This document shows, piece by piece, positions 46,705 through 57,300 of a stretch of DNA of 64,000 nt (positions are counted from its first letter, which is position 1; each line of letters begins with the position of its first letter). The stretch comes from Isoetes taiwanensis (taxonomy: Eukaryota > Streptophyta > Lycopodiopsida > Isoetales > Isoetaceae), in the NCBI GenBank assembly GCA_021234155.1, contig JAJEKV010000002.1, positions 13,351,039-13,415,038 on the forward strand, in the 5' to 3' direction. Under the pieces are notes generated by a model. That model was not told where the DNA came from and ran no database searches. It saw nothing but the letters and a program-made list of their open reading frames with translations. The translations under genes and the position numbers were made by a program.

Positions 46705-48190
46705 TGGACCATTTGTTAAATTCACATTTCCTTGTGGAAATTCAGAGATCAAGTAATCAACCAGGGGGGAGTTCAGGTCCTGAGTTTGCTGTGCCATCAG
46801 GAAATACGGGATTGAAGCCATGCATTGTGAAGGTGGGTAAAGAAAGCATTTGAAGTTGATAGCATAATATTCATGTAGAAAAGACCTGTCTTCTTCTTAT
46901 CTCCAAAACTCTTCGAGGAAAAATGATGGATTCTTTACAAGAACTTTAAATGGCAGGTATATGATGCAGTAGATGTAGATATTAAACTCAATGAAGTTTT
47001 GGAGTTTATTGGGGTTCTCACATTTGGCCCAGGACCATCTGGAGATGGTTTGATGGTCACTGATCTCTTGCATTGATGCAGCCCTGACACAAGAGGTCAT
47101 GGATGTTAGGTTTTGTCCTCGCAAGGTAACACCCAAACAAGCGTAGCATGCACTAAAATGTTTCAATATCTGATTCATTGCTCCAATATCTAATTCATTG
47201 CTTACGAACTAGGTGCCTCATTTACATTGCCTCACCTCAAGAAGGCTTTCGGTTCAGGATTTTATTCCTTCTTTGATAAACAGTGCATCATATTTTGTAT
47301 CTTGTTTTCACTCTGTTCCATCTAGACATATGTTGACATGCATACTCCTATTCGCTTTCTATATATGGAGCTTTTAGTTTCATGTGAGCTAAAAAAATAT
47401 ACTGCATGATCTTCAGGCTAGTTTCGGGTGCGTTACAAATGTCCAAAAGTACACATTTAATACTGAACGAAACTGTGTTAAATACTGGTCAGTTAAATTC
47501 GACAGGCCTACAAAATGTAAAAGCCTTGCAAAATCTCTTGGAATGGCAAAAGATATCAGCACTGGACTTGGAACAGTTTGTTTTAGTCCTAAATTGTGTC
47601 TGATTTTTCAGGTTGAATATGACTTTGAGTACTATAAGATGGACATGCCAGCAGATGTACCAGTACTTGTCTTGTCTTCTGCAAAATCAAGGCTTTTTCC
47701 TGCGGATGTTACACTTCCTCTTAAATGCACAGACACAGGCACATTAATGTCTGCACAAGAGATTGACTTACTAGACTGGCGCTTATACTTGGGCATTTGC
47801 CGTGAGGCTGAACATATTATCGAAGATTCAATGCAAAAGGTTTGATAATCACATTTTTATTGGTTAAGGCTAGGAATGAATAGCAGAAGTCTTTAAGTTG
47901 GACTCATGTGTTCAGACACTTGAAAATGATCTTGTGGCCGCGCGCCAGGGAAACCGGCTTCTTGGACCTGATACGTTTCATAGGTTGGAATATGTTTGAC
48001 CAGTCTTACTATTTTCTGCTTACAATTTCACCTTGTACTGTAATTATTGCTAAGAGTATGAGCTTATGTGATGCAGATGGCTAACAATGGCTAGGCTTCT
48101 ATCAATCAGCTTTGGGGAAAGATGTTTATCACTTGAGTGCTGGGAGATGGTCAAGGATTTTGAGAGAAGATGTGTAGAGAAGACATTGTT
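46705..48190 (+). pseudogene. MCM-binding protein (MCMBP/ETG1-like) pseudogene
   Basis: Exon-like pieces: GNTGLKPCIVKV (about 46800-46836); VYDAVDVDIKLNEVLEFIGV (46957-47020); VPHLHCLTSRRLSVQDF (about 47213-47265); LVSGALQMSKSTHL, then LNSTGLQNVKALQNLLEWQK (47417-47553); VEYDFEYYKMDMPADVPVLV to the end of 47839; LENDLVAARQGNRLLGPDTF (47916-47983); RWLTMARLLSISFGERCLSL (from 48077). These match the N-terminal and C-terminal thirds of plant ETG1, a nuclear factor that binds MCM2-7 helicase. The central portion is missing, and the donor after LEWQK is AT instead of GT (47554). The downstream end runs into unrelated DNA at about 48190. I infer a dead, internally deleted gene. Confidence 0.8.
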
Positions 48191-48252
48191 AAATTTTGAA
48201 CAACAGGACTGCCACAAATCTGGATCTTTTCTTGTCCCGCAGTTTTACCGAG

Positions 48253-48420
48253 TCAAATGTACCTCAAATCATTACCAGAAACCTCCATTTTTTCCTGCAG
48301 CATCTCCATGATTTCTGGCATTGCAGACCTTTGATCTGCATCTTCACGAATGCACCAGCATGCCAATCGGATGATCTTCTCTGCTTTGTCATGCTCAAAA
48401 TCACCATTCATTCTGGGATT
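48253..48420 (-). pseudogene. Receptor-like kinase C-terminal exon fragment
   Basis: Minus strand encodes NPRMNGDFEHDKAEKIIRL, ACWCIREDADQRSAMPEIME and MLQEKMEVSG. This matches kinase subdomain XI of plant receptor kinases (…AxWCIQxDxxxRPxMxxVVxMLEG), ending soon after as those exons do. The invariant Arg of subdomain XI is present (QRSAM), Pro is replaced by Ser. No other kinase exon is seen nearby. Confidence 0.7.
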
Positions 48421-48567
48421 GCAAGTTTTCAGGTTTTTGCAGATACAAAGCGAGCACATCTTGTTAGAATCAGATGTTATCTTATGGAAGGCATATAGTG
48501 TCATCCATAACAAATGAGAAATGTTGGAGGAGGCGCACAAACTTCTGGGTGAGTCAGTGATCTGCAA

Positions 48568-49344
48568 TCATCATCGGATACATGCAGCCTGAATGCTGGA
48601 TATTACAAAAAAAAAAAAACAATGGCCTTTCCAAGCTAGATCCAATTTATAGGGCAGGCTTGAATACCACTATTGTGCAATTGAAATTTCATGCAGTGCA
48701 AAACATTATGGACCCTTTTATTTGACGTTCTGTGCAGGCCCATGCACTCAAATCACAAATGTGTATAGAAACTTGAAGGCAAATTGTAAAATCGGGAGAT
48801 AATTGTATATGAAAGTAAGAGCTGGAGAAGTATCCAAACTGAGGTGCATGCACATTCTAAGGATCAGTTTATTAAAATCAGCGGTGCAAAAAGTTATGGT
48901 GAAGTGGCCTACTGATGGAGTTGTATCATGTGCACCTTAACTAGTATAACATAATAAGATAGGAAAATGGATATATGGATGCAACTGATGCATATGCAAA
49001 TGATATTACATAACGGCTAGTGCCTCCACCTTGATGGGGTATGCATACTCTCGAGACCCCTTCCAAAACTTGGCTGCAACAATGCGATTGATTTGAGAGC
49101 CTCAGTCGGATGAAAGAAGTTCTAGAATGCATAGCGAGATGCATCATCACAAAAGGCAAGCTGCCTAGATAACATGGTTGATGCACATTTGTAAGCCCAA
49201 ATGATGATAGATTTTCAATAGTTTCAGTCGTCAGTCGTCACATTGTAAAGGCTAGCATTACTAAAGTGTGCATCTGCGACGCGATGCCTTAATTGATCTA
49301 GCTGGTTCACAAGTAGCTGATTTCATGATTTTGCAAACTCATTA
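48568..49344. other. No gene seen
   Basis: Spacer; poly(A) run at about 48608-48619. Confidence 0.4.
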
Positions 49345-49720
49345 AGCTTAGAATCACAAATTCCTATTAGCAGCAGCGATGAAAGGCTGACATCCTATAG
49401 GCAAAACATTGGTAATGCCAATCTTGCGAGCTCCCATGCTATATAGTTCTTCTATATGACGTACAATTTCACCTTGGGTGATGGTGCCATGTGTGAGAGC
49501 ATCAGCAATATCATTAACTCCATTAGTGATATAGAAGATAGAACTTGTTATAAAATCATAGGCTTTATGTGCTCCAAGTGTCTCATAAAGTCTTTCTTAA
49601 ACTCATCTAAAGTTGGCAATCTATTGAGCCTTTGGAATTCTACCAATTTGTGCAGCACTAGTGTCAAGAAAGATGCCGGATCCAGCAGAACCAAAATTGA
49701 CTTCAAACAAGACCTGAAGG
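49345..49720 (-). pseudogene. GDSL esterase/lipase pseudogene
   Basis: Minus strand encodes VNFGSAGSGIFLDTSAAQIG (about 49690-49630), then with stop codons IFYITNGVNDIADAL (about 49530) and LYSMGARKIGITNVLPIGCQ (about 49445-49385). Plant GDSL lipases read NFASGGSGILDxT..., FxIxxGxNDY... and LYxLGARKxxVxGxPPLGCxP in this order; they are secreted lipid hydrolases. At least two in-frame stops separate the first two blocks and the GDS nucleophile block and the DxxH block are not recognisable. Confidence 0.7.
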
Positions 49721-49964
49721 CTAATATGTTCCGTGGCCAGACTAGTTTAACATCTGTAATTTAACATCTGCAGAGGCTACAATGACATTCAAGATTGTAG
49801 AGGACGCAGTGTCAAGCTGGTTTCCAAATGAATTATGGTTCTCAAACGATGATGTAGTAGCCATCCTTGTTCCATATTTGAGCACCAAAGACCAATACGT
49901 TACACTCAAACCCCAAAGTCCATGTGTCCTGCTAGATCCTAGTCCAAGAGACCTCAACATCTAA

Positions 49965-51310
49965 GGAGGAGTTACTGATGCAAATGGGTTTTAATATATA
50001 CTAGCTACCTTGTTAACTATCCATGTCATAACATAAACAACTTCTATTCATTAACCTATTATTCCTCACCTTACCCCTCGTCTCTAGATAAATCCATTAA
50101 CTCAAATGCCTTTTTAACTAACCATTAATATTTTGTTCAATCCATATCCTTGGTTCTACTCTTTTAACCTTATTATATTATTATTTAACCTACTAACTAA
50201 ATGTTAACTTTTTGTTTTTCTTTAACCCTAACCCTGAATGCAACCACGGCCTGCAGCTGTCGGATCTGGCCTCCAGGCCATCGAATCCACCTGAAGAGCC
50301 CATTAAACATACCGATTTTGCTGCTAAAGAAGTTTCTTAGCCATTTCGGCCAGCTTGTGGCCCTAATCCGGCAGTTCTGGATCAATTTCCTGGCACCAAG
50401 ATCATGATTTTTACAGCCAGATTCTACTCCAATCTTCCTAATTCTATATTCTTTCTCCATTTCGGCCTCCCTAAGGCCCAAATCGGCCCATTTCAGGGTG
50501 ATTCACATGCTTTTACAGCATGCCAAATCGGCAAGATCATGCCGTTCTTCCAGCAGCATGCAAGAAAAATACTGCTGTCTTTGCCAGTTCTGGCCTCGTC
50601 ACTTTAATTCTAATCCATTTCACATAACTTTTCATGCTTTTTTGATCATTACCGTTCGTCAAGTTCATGCTATCCAAACGGCAGCATGCAAGAGAAATTT
50701 TTTCAATCTTAACTGATTTTTGCCATAATTTTATCCTAATCCATTTCTCGGATTCTAATCTGAGCTATTCAATTGCTTCTGGCAAGGTTTAAGTGCTCAG
50801 CTTCCTAGAAATCATTAGATCTGTGATACTTTTTGCGAGCTTTCAATACTTTATGCAAGCTTTCTGTATGCAATCATAAAGTATTTCCTTATACAATCAT
50901 GCAAGCTTATTCACGTTCATGCACTTAAAAATTAAACTCCAAATCCATGCTAAGTTCCAAAACAATCCTACCGCAACGCTGAAAACCCCAGGTGTAAGAC
51001 TTGATCCCCACCTGGAATCCTGCTTGATTCTTCTGCACTCCAACACGCTCCCAAAGCTCTGCACGCAACTCGCTCCTTCAGCAATCCCTCTGCAATCTAT
51101 CTCCTTCCCAATGCTTTTCACTGTAGTTGTATTTATTTTTATCCACCAGTATTCTATCTGTATAATCTATACATATACGACGTATTAACTCTGCATGCGT
51201 GATATTTTAATTATTATTCCTTTGCATCCTCTAGTAAAATAATTCCACAATGTACCTCAAAATCCTAGGTCCGTTACACACAAGCAGTTTGGGAAATCCG
51301 GCATTTTCAG
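49965..51310. other. No gene supported
   Basis: C/T-rich sequence with repeated 'gcatgcaagaaaaat'-type words (about 50561 and 50684). The frames here show no family features. No upstream histone exons could be found. Confidence 0.4.
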
Positions 51311-51550
51311 AGAAGTTACGGCCTTCTCATCCTGCGTGCACCATTCGCCAGGCTCGTCAAGGAAGTCGTACAGGAGTTCGACTCGAACATGAGGGTAACA
51401 GGCGAGATGCTGCTAGCCCTGCAAGAAGCAGCTGAGCAGAAGCTGGTGCAGCATTTTGAGGACTCGAGAGCGTGCACCATGCATGCCAAGAGAGTGACCC
51501 TAATGATCAAGGACATGCAATTAGCTAGTTATATTAAAGGAGAACGATAA
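51311..51550 (+). pseudogene. Divergent histone H3 fold fragment (79 codons)
   Basis: After a 'tttcag' acceptor the frame reads [20 protein letters not shown], then [40 protein letters not shown] and YIKGER before TAA. Canonical H3 has ELLIRKLPFQRLVREI, ALQEASEAYLVGLFEDTNL, CAIHAKRVTIMPKDIQLA and RIRGERA, so the histone fold (helix alpha-N end to alpha-3) is complete. RAPF, ALQEAAE, FEDS and RVTLM recall CENH3-type variants, but loop 1 has the canonical length. The N-terminal tail and first exons are absent nearby, so I call it a fragment. AATAAA-type signals follow (51557-51582). Confidence 0.75.
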
Positions 51551-51697
51551 ATCTTGTAAATAATAAATTTTGTAAATAAAAAGTTGTTTTGAGTAAATTC
51601 TAAGTGCACCATAAATGTTGTTAATCAGGTTGAATTAGCAATAATTGCCTTTTGTTCTAGTTAAATTGGACATCCTATGGTCAAGAAGTGAGAATTT

Positions 51698-51762
51698 ACT
51701 CACGGTATGCGCCGGAGCATCGACCTAAACTTTAGGTCAGGCCCTAGGCGCCCACCGTGAGT
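51698..51762. repeat. Nested hairpin element, copy 1 (65 bp)
   Basis: Outer stem ACTCACGGT / ACCGTGAGT, then GCGCC / GGCGC, inner stem GACCTAAA / TTTAGGTC around one C. Confidence 0.85.
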
Positions 51763-51900
51763 TTTTCACATCAAAAGTGGTCCTAAACATCTCTAACCTG
51801 GGCAAGTAAGGGGTCAATCATGCATATCTCGGTGAGTCCATCATGTTTTGACCCTTAGTTCATCCTGTTTAGATAAGTTTTGACCAAATAGGGCCAATTT

Positions 51901-51965
51901 ACTCACGGTATGCGCCAGGACCTCGACCTAAATTTTAGGTCAGCCTTCTAGCACACACCGTGAGT
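51901..51965. repeat. Nested hairpin element, copy 2 (65 bp)
   Basis: Same length and stems as copy 1, 203 bp downstream: ACTCACGGT / ACCGTGAGT and GACCTAAA / TTTAGGTC around one T. The middle GGCGC arm has changed, while both outer and inner stems are intact. Confidence 0.85.
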
Positions 51966-52160
51966 ACCTTCAGCATTATATCTTTCATGCACCTCCAAAT
52001 TGACCTCAAGTTGTTGCAATAGGTTCATTAGATGGTCTCATTCATGCTCAGACTCTCAAATTAGCCTTCAAATCTTCATTTTGACCTCAAAATAGGTGAG
52101 ATTTACCCAACCCAAGAATTTTTCTAAGTCTTCAAAAAAATTAGGGTTTTTGCCTTTTTC

Positions 52161-52170
52161 CTATAAATAG
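52161..52170 (+). promoter_or_regulatory. Possible TATA box
   Basis: CTATAAATAG followed by GC-rich sequence and a pyrimidine-rich stretch looks like a plant or LTR core promoter pointing right. No gene starts clearly downstream, so function is doubtful. Confidence 0.35.
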
Positions 52171-52289
52171 GGCCCCCATATCTCACTTAGCATCTTACAA
52201 GTTTGCTCCCAGCTTTTAGGTGATTTTCCAACTCCCTTACGGCGCTTCAAGAGCTGTTTGTTAGTCCAATTCACTCAAGATCAATGGCA

Positions 52290-53996
52290 ACTGCAGATTT
52301 TAGGCGATGGTACAGCGCCAGTGCCCATGTAGTTGAGGCTGATCACTATCTGCTTAGTCTCTGGGTTGAATATTCTATATCCTTTCGATTCTATATCATA
52401 GCCAACCAGAAATCCAATTTCTGCCTTATTGTCTAATTTCTTTCTGTGCTCTGAAGGCACATGACTATAAGCTAAACATCCGTATATTCTTAACATGTCA
52501 AAGTTCAAGTCATCATCAGAATTGGGCCAGAGTTTTTGTGGAACATTACCTTGTAGTATTGCTGATGGTAGCTTGTTCTGGATCATAATGGCAGTTCTCA
52601 AAGCTTCCTCCCATAGGTTATTTGACAATCCACTGTGTTTTATCATTGTCCTGACTGCATCCATTATTGTCCTGTTTCTTCGTTTGGCTACACCATTCTG
52701 CTGGGGAGTGTGCCTGTAGATCAATTGTCTTTTGATGCCATTAGTATTACAGAAATGTTTGAACTTGCTTGATAGGTATTCTCCACCTCGATCAGAGCGG
52801 ATGCATTTCACTTTTTTTCCTGTTTTCCTTTCTACCATTGCTACAAAATGCTTGAATTCCCGTATGGCCTCTGATTTCCTTGCAAGACAGTAACAAGTGC
52901 ACATTCTACTGTAATCGTCTATAAATGAAATAAAGTACCTCTTATTGCTTCTGCTCCTTATATTCAGGGGACCACACAAGTCAGTGTGGATCAGTTCCAA
53001 GACCTCTTTCGCTCTATGTCTTGCTTTTGCAAACGGCAGCCTGTTTAGCTTTCCAAGCATGCACCCTTCACATGTGAATTTGTCCCTTTTTGGATCAATG
53101 CAATTTATCCAACCTTTTTGAGCCAAGAACTTGATGTTGTTGCAATTTGTGTGTGCTAGCCTATTATGCCACAGTTCAACATCATAAGTGTTAACAGAAT
53201 TTATACTTGGACAGCTTGATCCTTCCAGTTGAAATAAGTTACCACACCTCTTTGCCAAGAATTTTAATTCATTCACAAGATATATTTTACATGCTTTGGG
53301 ATGAAAGTTAACTCTGTAACCCAAATCAACCAATTGGCTAATGGAAATCAGATTTTTTATTATGCTTGGAACACAAAGTACATTTTCTACATCAAGAATA
53401 TTTCCATGTAAATCTGTCAGCTTTAACAGTCCACTTCCCTCAATCGATTGCAATTCCTGTTTCCCACTTGAATGCTCTTCGAATAGGCTTTCTTGATATT
53501 CTTGAGTAGATCAGTAGTTTGGACTAATGATCTCTCAACTCCACTATCAACTACAAAGGTGTCATGATTTGACTTAGCTCCTTCAAATTTATCAACAATA
53601 GAAAACGTGCAATGTACCCCGTTTTCATCTTCTACTTCTTTCTCCTCTTGATAATGTTCTTTTGCAATGTGTATGCCAGCTGCCCTTCCTCCTCCTCGAC
53701 CTCTAGATCCATTATTTCTTCCTCCTCTAGTGTTTTTCCCTTTACCTCGACCATAGTCCTTTGGTGAGGAGCACTAGGCTGCTACATGGCCCTTACCTCC
53801 ACAATAGCAGCTAATATCATTTTGTTGAGCTTTGGACATTCACTCTTAAAATGCCCAGCTTCTTTGCAATAGAAGCAATTTCCTTTGCCTTTCCCAGCAT
53901 ATAGAATCTCAACGGATTCATCAATTCCCTTTGTTATTTTTCATTGTTCATATTCTGTTCTTAGCACATTTTCAGCTTCCTCACGGGTTTTACTCA
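52290..53996 (-). pseudogene. Ty1/copia gag C-terminus, protease and integrase (left part of a split element)
   Basis: From 53996 downwards on the minus strand: end of gag; zinc knuckle CFYCKEAGHFKSEC (about 53885-53845) and a second CYCGGKGHVAA with a following stop (about 53815); protease remnant FVVDSGVERS (about 53560); then one long frame (53453-52281) with the integrase HHCC zinc region (LWHNRLAHTN...CEGCMLGK), HTDLCGPL and SDRGGEY aspartates. The catalytic glutamate position in TPQQNGVAKRRNRT is Lys, where the family has Glu. Reverse transcriptase and RNase H are missing; similarity ends near 52340. Its N-terminal gag and LTR lie at 63053-64000, beyond the Helitron. Confidence 0.88.
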
Positions 53997-54048
53997 TCTT
54001 CTTTTTTAAAATGGGAAGGTGTTGGTAATTGTGCCCGTGCAGCCGCAT

Positions 54049-54070
54049 GGAACGCCGCATGCGGCGTTCC
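54049..54070. repeat. Perfect 22-bp palindrome near the Helitron 5' end
   Basis: GGAACGCCGCA followed by its exact reverse complement, centred on CA|TG, 52 bp inside the element. Confidence 0.9.
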
Positions 54071-54250
54071 CTTTCCCCCTTCCGGGATGTTTTTGGTTGT
54101 ATGCGTCAATTTCAAACTCCAGACGACCTATAGCTCTAAAAAATTGGAAGACTGGGCACAGCAGCTACCTATGGCGATGGCTTTCCTTGATGCGTCCAGA
54201 TGTGCTCATATTAACCATCGAGATTGCTTCCATTTGCATGACGTTTATAC

Positions 54251-54382
54251 CTGAATGATGCTCCTGTTGCAAAACGTTCAGCTATGGCAGAGACTGCAAT
54301 ACGCTCAGGTACTATCCTGAATGATGCTCCTGTTGCAAAACGTTCAGCTATGGCAGAGACTGCAATACGCTCAGGTACTATT
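54251..54382 (+). repeat. 66-bp (22-codon) tandem duplication
   Basis: Two copies starting CTGAATGATGCTCC at 54251 and 54317 with no difference by eye. In one plus-strand frame each encodes LNDAPVAKRSAMAETAIRSG, so the length keeps the frame. The protein is not recognised. Confidence 0.85.
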
Positions 54383-57300
54383 CTAAGCATTCTCAAGCTT
54401 TCCATTGTCAAATGAGATGCCTTTGAACTTTTGAAATTTCCAGGAAAGCGATTCTGAGATCTGAATAGATAAGGAAAGGTTGCTTGGTGATCCTTGAAGA
54501 TTTGGATAGCTCTTCCCTGGACCCCAAGGTTCGTTTTATTCTGGCCTCCCAACGCATGAAAGCTATGCTACTCCCAAAGCACGAAAGTTATGCTCTTATT
54601 GTTTCTACTTTCTTTTGCAGATTCCAGAGCCCTCTTCAGCTTTTGGAGCAAGCCATCGAATCTGGCTGCAGGTGAGGCTACTCCCCTGTTCCTTCCTGTA
54701 TTCGAAGACTATTACTTCAGATCATTTCTCTATCTTTGTTTACGCTGCAGGAATGCCCATACTCTATGATCAATGAGCCCTGACAACCACTAACTCTGAC
54801 AAATACTATTTGCAGGATTTTCATTGAGCTGGATTCGAGTTGCATGACTTTCAAGGAGATGAATTCGTGCTTTGTCACCAGCCCATTAAGGTTTGCTAAT
54901 AAGCTGATATTAGAGTATAAAATTCATTAGCCTTGCATGTATGTATTTGAAAACTCAAAGATTTATGATCTATAGTTTTGCTTTGGCTGGGTATAGTTGT
55001 CATATAGGGACGGTTTTGAGTTCACATAAGGTAGTGCATAGCCTTTCTGGCTGCAAATTTCTTGAAGCTCAAGAATTTGCAGATAGCAAGGTGGACCTAT
55101 TTTCTCTGAGTCCAGGTGCGCCTATTTACTTTTGAAGAATTCATTCCAATAAGGAAGCTCTTCCCTAGACCCCAAGGTTCGTTTTATTCTGGCCTCCCAA
55201 AGCATGAAAGCTATGCTCCTCCCAAAGCAGGAAAGTTATGCTCTTACTGTTTCTACTTTCTTTTGCAGATTGCAGAGCCCCTCTTCAGCTTTTGGAGCAA
55301 GCCATCGAATCTGGCTGCAGGTGAGGCTACTCCCCTGTTCCTTCCTGTATTCGAAGACTATTACTTCAGATCATTTCTCTATCTTTGTTTACGCTGCAGG
55401 AATGTCCATACTCTATGATCAATGAGCCCTGACAACCACTAACTCTGAGAAATACTATTTGCAGGATTTTCATTGAGCTGGATTCGAGTTGCATGACTTT
55501 CAAGGAGATGAATTCGTGCTTTGTCACCAGCCCATTAAGGTTTGCTAATAAGCTGATATTAGAGCATAAAATTCATTAGCCTTGCATGTTATGTATTTGA
55601 AAACTCAAAGATTTATGATCTATAGTTTTGCTTTGGCTGGGTATAGTTGTCATATAGGGACGGTTTTGAGTTCAGATAAGGTAGTGCATAGCCTTTCTGG
55701 CTGCAAATTTCTTGAAGCTCAAGAATTTGCAGATAGCAAGGTGGACCTATTTTCTCTGAGTCTAGGTGCGCCTATTTGCTTTTGAAGAATTCATTCCAAT
55801 GTAATGTACGTTATGATGTCGGATGCAAAATGTAGTCTGGCAGTGTGGCGTCTTGCATCCAGTCCCGAAAGTGACCTATTAATGGATTTTTCTTTATCAA
55901 AGTTCTCATGCAAATAAGCTTTTCCTTCCGGACCCATATTCTATGATCAATGAGCTCTGAGAACAGAATTTATGCTTTGTCACCAGCCCATTAAGGTTTG
56001 CCGATAAGCTGAGCATAAAATTCATTAGCCTTGCATGCGATGTATTTGAAAACTCAAAGATTTATGATCTATATTTTTGCTTTGGTTAAATTTCTTGAAG
56101 CTCAAAAATTGTGTTTGTTGCAGATAGCAAGATGGACATGCTTTCTCTGAGTTTCGGTGCGCTTATTTACTTTTGAAGAATTCATTCCAATGTAATGTAC
56201 ATTGTGGCGTCTTGCATTTAGTCACGAAAGTAGTGACCTATTAATGGGTTTTTCTTTATCAAGTTCTCATGCAAATAAGCTTTTCGTTCCAGACGAATCT
56301 GCACTTGCTGGCTACGTGCTATTTTTGTAATGGTCAAGCTTATCGGGCATATCCTTTTTTGAAAGGTTAGATTTGTATTTTACACTTCTTTCACATGCTC
56401 ATAGTAACGTTCTGCTTGCTAAATATTTCGTATGGTAGGTTTATATTTTATACTTTCTTTCCACATGCTCAGAGTAAAGTTCTGCGTGCTAAATATTTCA
56501 TGTGATTATATAGTTGAAAATTCCCTTAGTTGAATTAAAATCTTCATTGAGAGATAGCAAGTCATATGAGATTTCGCTCATAACGAGCGTGAAATTAATT
56601 TGTCCTATAGGATGATTGTCCCTCTTTTTTACCCATCCCCTTATTTGTCAAGAAAGCTCTCAAACAAAGATTTGCATGGCTGATAGCATAAGTAAGGAAT
56701 GAGCCCAGACAATGTTTGTAGTCCTTTATAACCTGAATAGCCATGAATAGCTATGATTGAAGTGTTTGTCCTTTATTATGCAGGATCAAAATACTATGCA
56801 GCGGAGGTATATGTGGCTCTGTTCAGGTACTATTCTAGGCATTCTCAAGCTTTCCATTGTCAAATGAGATGCCTTTGAACTTTTGAAATTTCCAGGAAAG
56901 CGATTACAGATACGAATAGATAAGGAAAGGTTGCTTGGTGATCCTTGAAGATTTGGATAGCTCTTCCATGGACCCCAAGGTTCGTTTTATTCTGGCCTCC
57001 CAAAGCATGAAAGCTATGCTACTCCCAAAGCACGAAAGTTATGCTCTTATTGTTTCTACTTTCTTTTGCAGATTCCAGAGCCCTCTTCAGCTTTTGGAGC
57101 AAGCCATCGAATCTGGCTGCAGGTGAGGCTACTCCCCTGTTCCTTCATGTATTCGAAGACTATTACTTCAGATCATTTCTCTATCTTTGTTTACGCTGCA
57201 GGAATGCCCATACTCTATGATCAATGAGCCCTGACAACCACTAACTCTGAGAAATACTATTTGCAGGATTTTCATTGAGCTGGATTCGAGTTGCATGACT

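Noticed and set aside
50221-50240. Telomere-like TTTAACCCTAACCCT
   Set aside because: Less than three units; too short to be an interstitial telomere.
54211-54552. Minus-strand frame with a repeated RIVPERIAVSAIAERFATG
   Set aside because: The repetition comes from the 66-bp DNA duplication; the plus-strand frame through the same DNA is equally open and fits the direction of the splice-like signals.
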